A stretch of DNA of 64,000 nucleotides from Tetradesmus obliquus (GCA_030272155.1 CP126191.1:828501-892500), one strand, 5' to 3'. Shown: positions 1-12,900, counted from the first letter of the stretch. The notes: a model not told the origin generated them from the letters alone. Program-made: numbers and translations.

Positions 1-352
1 TCAATCCCCACCTGCTGCTGATGATGAACGAGCTTGCTCCTGCTGCTGGCGTGCTGGGCGGCCCTGCTGCTGCTGCTGCTGCTGCTGCTGTACAAGGCAC
101 AAGCAGTGCGCAAGATCCAGCAGCAGCAGCAGCAGCAGCAGCAGTTGGCGGTAAGCGCAAGCGGCCAGCAGCAGGTGCTGCAGCCGCCGATGGCAGCAGC
201 AGCAGCAGCAGCAGGCCTGTTGCTGTTCCTGCAGGCCGCCACATCATAAGTACCCTGGAAGGGGGCAGGTGGTTTGGGCTGTGGCCTACGCAGCGCAGCA
301 AAACAGTGCTGCCCAGCTCCACCTGCGACAGCAGCAGCGGCAACAGCAGCCC

Positions 353-386
<34 letters not shown>

Positions 387-475
387 CTGTGGCCAGATGG
401 CATACTGCCTGTCATGTGGGCAGCCCTGCCGCTGCTGCCAAATGCTGCTGTTCAAGGCGATCCCCAGAGCAGCAC

Positions 476-510
<35 letters not shown>

Positions 511-808
511 GGCAGCGACAGCCGGCAGGTGGTGGGTTAGGTCCAGCAGTGCAGGGCTTGTGCTGTGCAGCTGGTGGCACCATCAGCCTGCTGCCTGCTG
601 CTGCACAGACTGCCACCTGGTGGGTGCGCAGCGAGCCAGCTGCTGGGGCCCCAGCAGCAGCAGCCCCCCCTGCAGCAGCAGCAGCAGCCCCAGCAGCAGC
701 AGCAGCTGCTGTTGCTGCTGGTGGTCCAGCAACTTCGCAAACCAGCGGCAGCAGCCACGGCCTGCAGCGGCAGCAGCAGCAGCAGCAGGACCCACTGCAA
801 GCACAACC

Positions 809-843
<35 letters not shown>

Positions 844-3800
844 GTGGTGGTGAGGAGCGCAGTGAGACGTACCTGCACGTGGTGCCCTGCCCGCCTGATG
901 TGCCCTCCCCTGAGCTGTTCACATGGCAGGAGGTGACACTGGCGCTGAAGCTGCAACTAGTACTGCCACGGCAGCAGCAGCAGCAGCAGGACATGCCTGT
1001 CGAAGGCGCTGGCGCTGCCGCTGCTGCTGCAGCAGCAGCAGGAGGGTCAGCAGCAGCAGCATTGGACGAGCCGTTCTCGCGCCGCTCCTTCAACATGGAT
1101 CTGTTGTATGGCCCTGGGGCCCCTGGATCATCTGCTGCTGCTGCTGCTGCGCAGCCGCAGCCTCCGCGCAGCAGGCACAGCAGCAAGAGCTCGCGCAGCC
1201 GGGCCCCACCAGCAGCAGCAGCAGCAGCAGGGGATGTGCTGAAGCTGAGCGTGCAGCTGCAGGGGCGCTGCCCGCTGTGCTGCCAGATGTTTGGCAGTGT
1301 GGCGGCGCTGGCGGCGCACATGGCCTGCAGCCATGACAAGCTGGGCTGCTGCTGCCCTGATGCTAACAGCATACAGGTGCGACACTTGGCTTCTGCGGTT
1401 GAAGTTCTGTTGCGTTAAGCTGATTATGGTTGGGTGTTTGTAGATGTGCAAGCAATGCAGGTGTTGGCAGTAGGGGACATGTCTGGTCCCGGCGCACATG
1501 GCCTGCAGCCATGATAAGCTGGGCTGCTGCTGCCCTGATGCTGGCAGCATCCAGGTGCGGCACTTCGTTTGGTTGGAGTCCTTTGGCTGTAAGGGAGAGT
1601 GGATGTGTTGTGTGACATGGTGCAGGCAGCAATCAGGTGCGGCCTGTAGCCTGTGTGATGTGACGCCACAAAAGAGACAATGTACCACATAATGGAGGTG
1701 TTTGTTGTGGTGCTGGTGGTACGTGCTGGGTTCAAGTTGTGGTTGGGTTCTTGGTGCATGTGCCGGATACGCGGGTGTTCGCAGTAGGAGACATTTGTCT
1801 TGACCTGGCCGTATGGTGCTGCAGTTAAACACATCATTGATTTGGTCATGCAGCTCTTCCCCTTAGATCCGAATGGTGAAGAGCAAGCATCATATTGTGC
1901 TGCTGCTGATGTTTGTCTGCTGCTGCTGCTGCTGCTGCTGCTGCAGGTGTGGGTGGACGGCAACGCTGAGCAGCAGCAGCAGCAGCAGCCAAACAGGCGG
2001 CGGCGCGGCGATGATGAGCTGGCAGAGTACGAACAGGTGAGGAGGCAGCAGCCAGGGGGAGCGTGTGCGTTTTGCAAACACCCTCAGAACGGCAGCAAGT
2101 GTGTTTGCCTATCTGAGCGATGAGGCAGCAGCCAGGGCGCGTGTGTTGTGCTGTTTGCAAGGGAAACCCCTCAAATCAGGAACTTTAAGCAGGATTGCCC
2201 ACCTCAGAGGTGCTTGGTCACATGCAAATTGCTGTTGCAGCACTGCTGGCATCGCTGCTCACAACAACTCAACACTTATATCGCTCTTTTGCATCACTTG
2301 CCAGGCTGCCAGAAACCCTGCTGACCTTTTGTTTGTTTCGTCACCTGTGTGAACACTTCTGCTTGCAGCCGTACTGCTTCCACCGTCGCTCCATGCTTCC
2401 CCGCCGCCTCAAAGACCTAGGCCTGGCTAAACCCCAGGCCACACAGCTGCTAAACCCCAGCTGGGGCGCGCCGCTGCTGCGCGCGAGCCGCATGGCTGCC
2501 CGGCAGGGTTTAGCCGCTGCTGGGGCAGACGGCAGCGCAGCAGGGTTTAGTTCAGGGCCAGATAGTGGCGCAGTCAGTGACAGCAGCGCTGGGCTAGGGC
2601 TGCTGCACAGCTTGGAAACTGGGAAGGCTCAAAATAACAATCCTGCAGCCAATCTGACAGGCCCTGCAGCAGCAGCAGCAGCAACGGACGGCAAGGGCGG
2701 CAGGAAGCGCGGCACGACGGCCAAGGCCGCCGCAGCAGCCACGCACAAGGGCCGCCAGCAGCAGCAGCAGCAGCAGCAGCGGGGTGCTAAGCCGCCGCTG
2801 AAGCCTGGATCCAAGGCTGCTGCTGCTGCTGCTGCTGCTGGCAAGGCTGCAGGGGGCCAAGGGGCCTTCCCTGTTGCTGCTCGAGGGGGGTTAGGGGTGT
2901 ACTATCACAGCCAGGGCGCGAATGCGCTGGGGTCTGCTGAGCTGGGCAGCGGCTACCAAGATGACGTGGACAAACAGTACCAGCGGGTGAGCGGCGGGTT
3001 GGAAGCGCAAACATCTTATGCATTATCTGTGCTTGCTTTGGCTTCCAGCTGGTCTGTTCTGGCTTCAGGTGAGCCGTCGTGCTTATGTGCGTATTAGCAG
3101 CGGGTGTGTACTATCACAGCCAGGGCGCCAATGCGCTGGGGTCTGCTGAGCTGGGCAGCGGCCACCAGGATGACGTGGACGAGCAGTACCAGCGGGTGAG
3201 GCAGGTTGGGTTCTGACTTTGCTGGATTGCTTTGTGAATGGCAGGATGCTGCCAGTGTGTGCTGCTGCATGTGGCTATGGGGATGACGTGGACCAGGAGC
3301 ACCAGCGGGTGAGCAGGCTGGCAGGTCTTGATGATGGTTTGAGGATTATAATGCCTTAGGGGTTACATGCCTGGATATGTAATTCCATATTGTGCCGCTG
3401 CGTGTGACTGTCAGGATGACGTGGACGAGGAGTACCAGTGGGTGGGCGCATGGCTGGATCTGTTTCCGTGCCTTTTTGCTTATGCTGCTCATGGCTTTGA
3501 TATCCCTGTGATGGCGTGCGGCTGACCATTCAATTGAATCCTGTGTTGCTGCATGCCAGGCGTTTGACCTGCGCGCCTTGTATGAAAAGGCAGACACCAC
3601 ACTGGCTGAGCTACATTGTTTGTGAATCCTCTAAGCAACTGTCGCTGACAATCACTGATAACTCTGCTCCTCGCGCTGCCGGCTGCCAGGTATTTGACCT
3701 GCGCGCCTTCCAAAAAAGCAAACACCACCCTTGACCTTTTCTTTTCTCTAAACCCTGTGTTGCTGCTGCTGAACCCTGCCGAACCCTGCTGCTGCTGTAC

Positions 3801-4241
3801 CAGGTGTTTGACCTGCGCGCCTTCCACGAAAAGGCAGACACCACCCTCGCAGAGCGCCAGCTCATGCTGGCCTGGAATGCCTTCATGAACTGGCCACACC
3901 TGCCGCCACGCCCCAGCAGCAGCAGAGTTCAGCAGGGTTCAGCAGCCGCCAGATCAGGAGCAGGGTTAAGCTACACGCTAACCCCTGATCTGGTGCTCGA
4001 CTGGGCGGCATTCGCGGCGCCGCGCTGCGCACTGCATGCGGCGCTAGAGCGGGTTTATACCGCGCACCTGCTGCAGCTGGCAGGGTTTGGGGTTTTGGGG
4101 GCTGCTGATCTGGCGGCCTGCATGCAGCGGCTGAAGGATGCCAGGGCGGCTGGGGTTCAGGGGCAGGGTTTTATGACAGCACATGAGCTCGGGGTTGTGG
4201 GCGCTGAGGCGGAGGGCTTGGGGTCTGGTGCTGCTGCTGCA

Positions 4242-4272
<31 letters not shown>

Positions 4273-4952
4273 GTGGTAGTGGGACAGTGGCGGAGCGGCA
4301 GGCGTCAGCTGCAGCAGGAGGGCAGAGCGAGGCTGCTGCAGCAGCTACTGCGGAAGCTGCTGCCGCTGCTGCTGCTGACCCCCCTGCAGCTGCTGCTGCT
4401 GCTGCTGCCGTCAGTCAGGAACAGCACCAGGGCAAGCAGCAGCAGCAGCAGCAGCAAGGGAAGCTGCAGGCTTGTGCTGCAGAGGGCAAAACAGCAGAGG
4501 CAGAGCACGGCGGCGCTGCTGCTGCTGCTGCTGCTGCTGGCCAGGGTGCTGCCACACGCCTTGCTGCTGGTCTGGTGCAGGCAGCAGCAGCAGCAGCAGG
4601 TGACAGCGGTGCAGCGCAGCAGGGCAGCACCAAGCCACGGAAGAAGGCGGCATTGAAGCCACAGCTGCAGCAGCAGCAAGACAAGCAGCAACATGCGGAG
4701 CAATGTGCAGCAGCAGCTGCTGAGGTGTCAGGCACAGCAGCAGCAGCAGCAGCAGCAGGCAAGCCGCCACCTGACGACGCTGAACCTATGGATGTTGACA
4801 CAGCAGCACCAGCAGCGGCAGCAGCAGCAGGTGGTGCTGGTGCAGCGCAGCAGGCCAGCACCAAGCCTGGTAAGAAGCAGAAGCAGAACCTGCAGCAGCA
4901 GCAGCAGCAGCAGGAGCAGCTGCTAGGTGCAACAGCTGAGCTGTCAGACAAG

Positions 4953-4990
<38 letters not shown>

Positions 4991-6459
4991 TAAGCCACCA
5001 GCTGCTGCTCCTGCGCTGCCTTCTGCTGCTGATGGTGGCGGCGCTGATGTAGCGCAGCAGGGCAGCACCAAGCCCCACAAGCAGCAGAAGCAGAAGCCCC
5101 AACAGCAGCAGCAGCAGCAGCAGGATGGGCAGCGACGCCTAGCACCGGCAGAGGGGCCAGCAGCAGCAGCAGAAGCAGCAGCAGGTGCCGCTGGCACAGC
5201 GCAGCAGGTCAGCACCAAGCCACATAAGAAGATGAAGCAGAAGCAGCAGCAGCAAGATGAGCAACGACCTGTAGCACCTGCAGAGACGGCAGCAGCAGCA
5301 GCAGGTGTCGCTGATGCTGCACAGCAGGCTGCCAGCAAGCCACGCAAAAAGATGAAACTGCAGCCCAAACTGCAGCAGCAGCAAGGTCAGCAGCAGCAGC
5401 AAGGTCAGCAGCAACCTCCAGCAGCGGCCCTGCCACCACTGCCAGCAACAGCAGCAGCAGCAGCAGCAGCAGCTGGTATCACCAGCAGTCAGAGCTCGCC
5501 GCTGCCTCTGGGCCAGGACAGCCCTCCTGCTGCAGCAGCAGCAGCAGCAGCAGAAGAGGAAGATGACAGCCCTCCTGCTGCTGCTGGTGGTGATGAGCTG
5601 AAGCACCTGATAGATGACCTGACAGGGTTTGGCTCGAGGTCTGCCTCGCCCGCGCCGCTGCAACTGGTCCTAACACCACATGTTGCAAAACGCGCAGCAG
5701 CGCTGCCAGCAGCTGGTAAAGACAAGGACGCTGGCAATGCAGCAGCAGCAGCAGGTGGTAGTGGTGTAGCTGTTGGTGCTCAGCATGAGGGTAAGCAGCA
5801 GGCAGGTGCAGCAGCAGCAGCAGTGGCAGATGCTGTTGCTGCAGCTGGTGGTAAGGAGCAGGCATGCACACACGCAGGAACAGCAGCAGAGACAGCCACA
5901 GCAAAAAAGAAGAAGCACAAGAAAGAAAAGAAGGAGAAGAAAGGTAAGGAGGGTAGTCAGAAGCAAAAGGCAGTGTCTCCAGGCACAGCCGCACAGTCGG
6001 GGGCTGGGGCGATGAGCGCCGCCGGCCAGGGTGGCGCAAGCATGCAGCAACCTGCAGGTGCAGCAGCACAGCAGGCTGAGCAGCAGCAGCAGCAGCAGTT
6101 GCCAGCTGGTGTGCAGCAGGCCACAGGCACAGCAACCGCAGAGAAGAAAAAGCACACGAAGGAAACCAAGGAGAAGAATGAGAAGAGTGAAGTGAAGGAA
6201 GGCAGTAAGAAGCAAAAGACACCGCCACCAGGCGCTGCCACCCTGTCGGGTGCTCGAGCGACAGGTGCTGCTGGCAGCGGCAAGGCGGGCCCAACTGTGC
6301 AGCAACCTGCAGGGGCAGCAGCAGCACAGCAGGGGCAGAAGCAGCAGCAGCAGGGGCAGGGGCAGAAGCAGCAGCAGGTAGCAGCTGGTGCCCAACCAGC
6401 AACAGCCACTGCAGACCCCAAGACAGGCAATGGTGCACAGAGCACAACAAAGCAGGCCC

Positions 6460-6496
<37 letters not shown>

Positions 6497-7151
6497 CACC
6501 CAGGAATCTGCCACAGCGGCAGCAGCAGCAAAGAGCGATGGCAGCAGGCCACCTGCGCCAGCAGCAGTCACAAAGCAACACTCTGCGCAGCAGCAGCCGC
6601 AGCAGCATGCCGCGGCGGCGGCGGCACCAGCCAGCAGCAAGGCAGCAGCAGGCAATAAGCCACTGCCAGCAGTGCAGCAGCAGCCTGATGCAGCGGCAGC
6701 GAAAGCAGCAGCGGCAGCGAAAGCAGCTGCGGGAGCAGCAGCAGCAGCAGCAGCTGGTGCAGGCAGCAAGCCACACACCCCAGCAAAGCCAGTGGCTGCC
6801 ATACAGCAGGACAAGGCAGCAGCAACACAACAGCAGCAGCAGCAGCACAAGGCGGCGACCAACCACGCTGAACCTCCGGCCTTGCAGAGACCACCACCAC
6901 CAGCAGCAGCAGCAGCAGTCCCCAAGCTACAGCATCAGGCAGCTGCTGCTGCACCTGCGGATGACACAGCTCCTGCAGCAGCTGTAAAACAAGAGCAGAA
7001 GCAGCAGCAGTCGCAGCAGCAGCAGCAGCCGGAAGGTGTGCTATGGCAGGGCAAGATGTGGCAGGTCAGCTACCAATTGGTGCGCCCTGCCGCTGCTGAG
7101 GCGCGCCCCGCAGACAACCAGCCTACTGCTGCTGATGATGATAAGCTCAAA

Positions 7152-7198
<47 letters not shown>

Positions 7199-7287
7199 AG
7201 GTGTGCTGTGGCGCGGCAGGATGTGGAAAGTCAACAGCCAAGTGGCGCACATTTCTGCTGTTGAAGCGCGCGCTGCAGATGTCACGC

Positions 7288-7327
<40 letters not shown>

Positions 7328-8700
7328 ACCACTCCAGACTCAGAAGCAGCAGCAGCAGCAGCAGTGGCAGCAGCAGCAGCAGCAGGTGGCTGGCACTGCC
7401 CCATTGCATGAGCTGCCGCTTGACCTGCTGGCTGACTTCAGGTGAGCCCTGCAACAATACGAACTTAAAAGTTTAAGGTTTAGCGTTCTTGAACTTGCAG
7501 TCAAAAATGCAGCACTGAGCCCTGCAGCAGCGTTGCAATGAACAGTCAGCCCCCGGCCTGTGACTGTGAAGGGTTGTCTCATCGCCAACCTGCCCACAAA
7601 TGCGTGACACGCACTGCGGCAAACAAGGCACAAGCTGCATCAACCACCAACCAATCACACCAGGGTCTTGACATGACAGTCTCATGCATGCTGCTTTACT
7701 GCTTCTGTGCATGGCCTCCGTTCTGGTGTCTCACCCGCGCAGCCGCTCAACTATGCATCTGCTGTGCGCGCTGCTGCTGTGCCGCAGGCACAAGATTGAT
7801 AAGGCCGTGAGGTGGTACCAGCAGAACCCTCCACAGCAGCGGCGGCTGTTCTGGGTGCAGCCTGACCCAGCAGCAGCAGCAGCAGCGGCGGCGGCAGCAG
7901 CAACAGCAGCAGGCCAGCCGCGCTTGCCGCACCCTGCAGCAGAACCCCGGCAGCTGGCAGGGTTTATCCAAACCTTAGTCAAGAAGGAGCGCTGCGCCCT
8001 GGTGAAGATCAAGGCGGGGCTAGCCTTGCCTGCTGAGGGTACCCACCCAAACCCTAAGGTCGCTGCTGCTGCTGCTGCTGCTGCCAAAGCAGCTGCAGAG
8101 TCAGCAGCAGCAGCAGCTGGTGCGGCGGCTGGTGGTGTGTTGCATGGCAGCGGCCATGACTGGTATTTGTTTCTGGTGGTGCCGAGTGCTGAGGTGTGCA
8201 GAAGCCTAGGAGTGGCACTGCCTGTGGATGGCAGCGGGCAGCAGCAGCAGCAGCAGCTGCTGCTGGGCTTGCTGGTGCCTCCGACACCTCCATCATTAGG
8301 CGGACCTGCTCAGCAGCAGCAGCAGCAGCAGAAGGGGCAGCTGCAGGGGCAGCCACAGAAGGGGCAGCAGCCAGCTCATGGACAGCAGCAGCAGCCGAAG
8401 ATCAAGCAGGAGCCAGCAACCAAGCAGCAGCAGCAGCAGCACCCGCTCAATGCGCCAAGCGCAGGCCCTGTGGGAAGGCTGCAGACTGCAGCAGCAGCAA
8501 CAGCAGCAGCAGCAGGTGGTGCAGGTGGTGGTGGTGGTGCTGCTCCTTCCCGCAGCAGTGGTGGTGGTGCTGTGCCTGTTTCCTTTGGCAGGTCGCGGCT
8601 GCTGCCTGATCAGTACGGCCCTGGCCAGCAGCAGCAGCAGCAGCAGAAGCGCAAGCATGGTGGGGGTTCACTGCCCCAGCCCAAGCGGTCGTTGGGTTGA
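1..8700 (+). CDS. SUZ12: Su(z)12/EMF2-like PRC2 subunit with C-terminal SPOC-like domain (5' end may lie outside window)
   Basis: Exons inferred from splice phase: 1-1376, 1947-2036, 2369-2986, 3804-7441, 7788-8700 (stop 8698-8700); about 2204 residues counted from the ATG at 21, though the frame is open to the window edge. Seen: a C2H2 finger (C417, C420, H433, H438) in exon 1, followed by a VWVDG segment like the FWV after the finger in EMF2. A VEFS box spans the exon 3/4 junction (YYHSQGANALGS, YQDDVDKQYQR, then VFDLRAF, LAWNAFMNW, DWAAF). By family, this places the protein in Polycomb repressive complex 2, which methylates H3K27. A roughly 1000-residue Ala/Gln/Lys-rich linker follows, then a SPOC-like domain: two copies of VLWxGxMW (about residues 1767 and 1822), [30 protein letters not shown] and WYLFLVVP. 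Canonical Su(z)12 ends at VEFS. The assignment is firm for finger plus VEFS and moderate for SPOC. Confidence 0.82.
1494..1556 (+). repeat. Shadow copy of the 3' end of SUZ12 exon 1
   Basis: About 60 bp repeat the end of the zinc-finger exon (HMACSHDKLGCCCPDA) 170 bp downstream, followed again by a GTGCGG donor. The complete finger exists only in the upstream copy, which splices in phase to 1947, so this copy is read as intronic. Confidence 0.85.
3108..3446 (+). repeat. Three shadow copies of the 3' end of SUZ12 exon 3
   Basis: The exon end encoding YYHSQGANALGS...YQR recurs nearly complete at 3108-3195 and in shorter form at 3280-3308 and 3412-3440. Each is followed by GTGAG or GTGGG. They sit in the intron after the intact copy ending at 2986. 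Confidence 0.85.
3556..3740 (+). repeat. Two shadow copies of the 5' end of SUZ12 exon 4
   Basis: Segments beginning with the acceptor CAG and coding (A/V)FDLRAF occur at 3556-3612 and 3688-3735, upstream of the intact exon start at 3804. Both break off within 20 codons; the second has lost its frame. Confidence 0.85.
4612..5395 (+). repeat. Five in-frame basic modules in the SUZ12 linker
   Basis: The linker repeats a motif of the form AQQ-x-STKP-x-KK followed by poly-Gln, five times at 50-80 residue spacing (STKPRKKAALKP, STKPGKKQKQ, STKPHKQQKQKP, STKPHKKMKQK, ASKPRKKMKLQP). The units are separated by poly-Ala. They are basic and proline-containing, resembling tail-like or DNA-contacting peptides; that role is inferred. 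Confidence 0.75.
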
Positions 8701-9944
8701 GTCTGTCCGCCAGGGTAGATGTGAGATGTGGCTTGATGTCACCTGCTGAGCTGCATGCAGCGATGCCAGCTGCTGCGCTGGTTTCAAACTACAAACGATG
8801 TGCATGTGTGAGAGATGGAGCGGTGCCTAAGGCGCTTCTGATTTCAAAATAGCGCTGGCACATGATAAGGATGTCAAGAATGGGTCAATAATCCATGGGT
8901 TTAGGGGTTGTAGGCGAGTTGGCTGGTGCGGTTGTCCCAACAATAAGCTACCAATCGCTTGCTGTGAAATGTTGCTCGTTGTGGTTTTGCTGTGTGGCTT
9001 CTTCAGGGTGGGGTCAGCAGACAGCAATGAGGTTGCGCACCACAGTTGACAATTGGTGGTTGTGATGGATGCGTGCGTGCCTACCAACATATGCAGGTGG
9101 TGTGAGCTTCCATGCATGCTTGAGTACGCAACCCAGCTGCACCAGCATGGTGCTGCGGTGTTGCAATCGCACTACGGTTGCAACATTTGTGTTATGGCGC
9201 TCATGCTTGTTGTAACAGGGATGGTTTGCTGTGCCAGCGCCTGCTGGTTGGTTGATTTGGTTGGTTGATGACACACAACCCTGAACCCTGCTCAGGTTTT
9301 GCTGCCTGACCATTGCTGCAAGCATCGCTGCCTTGCTCACTCGGTGCCCTTCCGCAACTGCTGTCTGTACAACCGTTACTATCCTGCCAATCCTTGCACG
9401 TTGCAGCTGGCGTGTCTCGTGTCTGGCAAAGCATCTCGAGTCCAGTCAGCCTGCTGTGCCCACAAGATCCCATGCTGCAGCTACGCAGCCATATTGTGCT
9501 GAATGGGTGCATAGCAAGGCCAAGGAATGGCTGCCTGCCGCGCTATGCGCCTCAGCGGAGCGGAGTTACTTCCAAGGTGCGTTTGATTTCAGGCCGATCC
9601 TTCGCAACACGCAGCATGGGTGCCTGGAACATCTTAAGATGTTAGAAAGATGCCAAACTAGGTTACGGCTGTGACTGTGCCGGTGCTATGCCCTGTACTC
9701 ACCGTCAAGCTACTACTACTGATGCTGTGGACAGCTAGTCACTGTGCAAGTGCATCAATCAACGCCAAGGACAGTGTCCATGTGCTGTGCTTGCCTGGGA
9801 TTGAATATATTAGTTGATTTATGCCGCTTTTGAGTGCATGCAGCAAACAGTTCTCGCTGGCTGGCTCCATCTGTTGCCGACTGTTGCTGCCACCATGCCC
9901 CAACCCCTGCCCAAACACTTTCCTGGCTGCTGCATGCCCTGCAG
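8701..9944. other. Intergenic: SUZ12 3' region and upstream part of the lipase gene
   Basis: No family-recognisable coding segment. A TGTAA polyadenylation-type motif lies at 9211-9215, about 510 bp past the SUZ12 stop. The stretch 9290-9660 is open in two frames and may hold first exons or the 5' UTR of the lipase gene, but no start codon could be fixed. Confidence 0.5.
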
Positions 9945-12900
9945 CTCCCCCAAGTGCTGCAGCGCAGCAGGCTGCAGTTCCTGCAAGCAGCAACACGCTC
10001 CAGGGATGCTGCTGAGTCAGCAGCGCCGCAGCAAGTGGACCCAAGCGCACGCTTTGACCTGCCGCTGGCGATCGCGCTTGCTGCAGGTCTGGGATGCTCT
10101 GTTACAGCAGGCTTTGTAACAAAGCAGCAGACATCAGCAGTCACTTTAGATTGAAGTTTTTGAATAGAATGAATGCTGCGGTAATCAGGGATGGCATGGC
10201 CAGCAGCAGCAAACTGTGGCACTTCATGCACACAGGCAGCTGGCGGCAACTGCTGGCAAGGCTGCCTCCCTGTAATGTGCACACTTTGCTGATTTTCATC
10301 AGCAGTATCTTGCAGGAACTACAGGCGCGTGTGCGGTCCAGTATCAGCCATTCACCAAGTCCTGCAAGGAAGAGAATTCATGCATGCTGCCATGATGATG
10401 CTGCCGCTGCTGCCCTGCTGATATGACTCAGCAATCACCGTGTTTCACAGCCTATTTCGAATGACTTCAACACGATCCTGCCACTGCTTCTGCTGTTTGT
10501 TGCTTTTTTTCCGCCTGCAGTTGCTTTTCAGGCCTACTTGGAGCCCAGCGGCAGCGAGCAGCAGTACCGGGAGGTGCTGTTAAATGACACGCAAGTAACA
10601 TACACAGACAGGTGCGGGCGTGTGTGCATGGCGCAGCGCTCGGGGCAGTGGCATTGGGATGGACAGCACGGAAGGGATCTGCAGCAGTGCAGGCAGCAGC
10701 AGCAGCACCAGCATGCCTGCCGAAGCGGCGCCACCACACAGCTAGGTCAGCTGCACGAGCTCTCCTGGGGCTGACAGCGGGTAGAAGCATCGGTATACTC
10801 CGGTGATGCAGCTGCAACATCAGTTCCTCCTGGAAGTCTTGCTGCACACCACCTATGTGCGGCGCCCAGCCCCCTGCATGCAGCTCCAGCAGCTCAACGT
10901 GCATTCACCTCCCCTGCCTGCCTGCCTGTTTGCTGCAGCACGTTGCTAGAGTCGGCTGTCAGTGACATGCTGCACTGTCACTGACGTGCCGCACTGTGTT
11001 TTGCTGCTGCCATGGCGGCTGGCTGCAGGGACTTCCTGCTGTCCACCTTTGCCGGCCTGCTGTAAAACAGTGCTATGCGCTGATCGGTTGACATGCCGCA
11101 CTGTGTGTTTGCCGCTGCTGTGGCTGCTGGCTGCAGGGACTTCCTGCTGTCGACGTTTGCTGGCCTGCTGCAGCTGACCATCCACGGCGCAGAGGGCCTC
11201 AAGGCAGTCAACGTGAGCGGCTTGCAGGACAGTCTGATCCTGCTGATGCAGCTGCTTACATACTGCAGCAGGCTTGTGTCAGCTGTGCTGCCTGCTTCTG
11301 CTGATGCAGCTGCCTGCATCATGCAAACAAGTAGATCTGGGACGCTCCCAGCTGTCCTGCGGGCACCTGCGTCATGCCGTGGCGCACCATCATGGCGCAC
11401 CATCATGGTGTGGGGTGCTGTCTGCATGCTAGATGGTTTGCCAAATCCTACACAACTTGTCAACTTGGCTCTTGTTGTCCTTCATCAGCCCGGCAACGCG
11501 TTCCGCCGTACGCACTCTTTCTAACCTGCACCATTGCTGCTGCAGATCACGGGCGGCTCGGACCCCTACGTTGTCGCCACGCTGGGCGACTCCTCCGCCA
11601 CCACCGCAGTACGCTGGGGCGAGCTCAGCCCCAGCTTCGAAGAAACGCACACGCTGTACGTTTCAAACACCCAAAAAGACGTGCTGCGGTTGCGCGTGAT
11701 TGACAAGAACAAGCTCATATCCGATGTGGACCTGGGCGTGGCCATGCTGCCTGTGGCTGCAATCATTGAGCAGCAGGGGCAGCGGCTGCAGCTGGAGCTC
11801 AAGGGTGCGCTGCTTGCTGGGTGTGCTGTAGTTGATAGATTTGTATGTCGAGGTGCTTTTAGTGTGTTGAAATTGGGGCAGGTCTCCATTTGCTGAGCCG
11901 GCTGCAGCAATGAATGCCTACATGCCGAGGACTCTGTTTGCGCTGTGTGATGGGTGGACCTGGCCGTGGCGATGCTGCCGGTTTCTGCTCTGGTTGAGCA
12001 GCAGGAGCAGCGGCTGCAGCTGGAGCTCAAGGGTGCGCTGCTGCGAGCATTGTATTGGTCTATGTGGTCTTTAAGCTGCTGCCTACCTACGTTGTGTGTC
12101 ACACCCTGCATGCTTGCAGGTCACATCTGCTTGCATCATATTGAGCCCTGCATGTGTTGGCGGGTATATGTGCTGTTACTAGTCTCACTGCTGCCGCGCT
12201 GCTGCTGGCCGTGCTGCCCTGCAGGCTCCAACAACGCGCAGGGCAGCCTGACCGTGTCGGCGCAGTTCCTGCCCTTCAGCGAGGCGCTGCTGACAGCGGC
12301 TGTGGCAGACAACACGCAGGTGCGTTTGGCATGGTCATCTGCTTTGTTTGATGGGTGTGGATAGTGGTCCTGCCTTTCAGCGAGGCGCTGCTGCAAGCAG
12401 CTGTGGCGGACGATACGCAGGTGCGTTTGGCAAGGTGGCTTTCGGTGACAGGCTGGTTTTCTGATGAGTGGCTGTATGTTCTGCTGCTGATGCGGCTTTT
12501 GGTTAGAGAATAGGCTCGCCTCAGTTCTGCAGGGAGCAGCTGGCTGCATCATTTGCAAAAGGCACACAGGCAGGTGAGGGAGGGTGGCGATCTGCGGATC
12601 ACATTGCGATGTGCCCTTTTCTGGCAGCTGCCCGCCTGCATTATAGCGAACCTCAGCATGTGCCCCGTGCCTTTGCTGCTGCGTAATCACAGGTGCCTGC
12701 TGTGCCAGACAACAGCCTGGCAGTGATTGAGGAGCAGCTGCCTGGCGTGCTTGAAGATCAGCTGCGGGCAGCGGCTGAGCTGCAGAGGCCGCTTGCACAC
12801 GCATCTCTGGCTAGCTAAACATGCTGTGTTCACTGAACCTCAGCACCTGTGTGCCCTATCACTGCTGCTTCAGGTGCCTGCTGTACCTGACAACGGCCTG

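Noticed and set aside
452-1372. 306-codon - strand frame opposite SUZ12 exon 1
   Set aside because: A shadow of CAG repeats read as poly-Cys and poly-Ala; the + strand frame has the zinc finger and correct splice phase.
3514-3740. Possible alternative SUZ12 exons at the exon 4 shadow copies
   Set aside because: They retain an acceptor but lack a phase-compatible donor and break off early, so they are treated as intronic copies.
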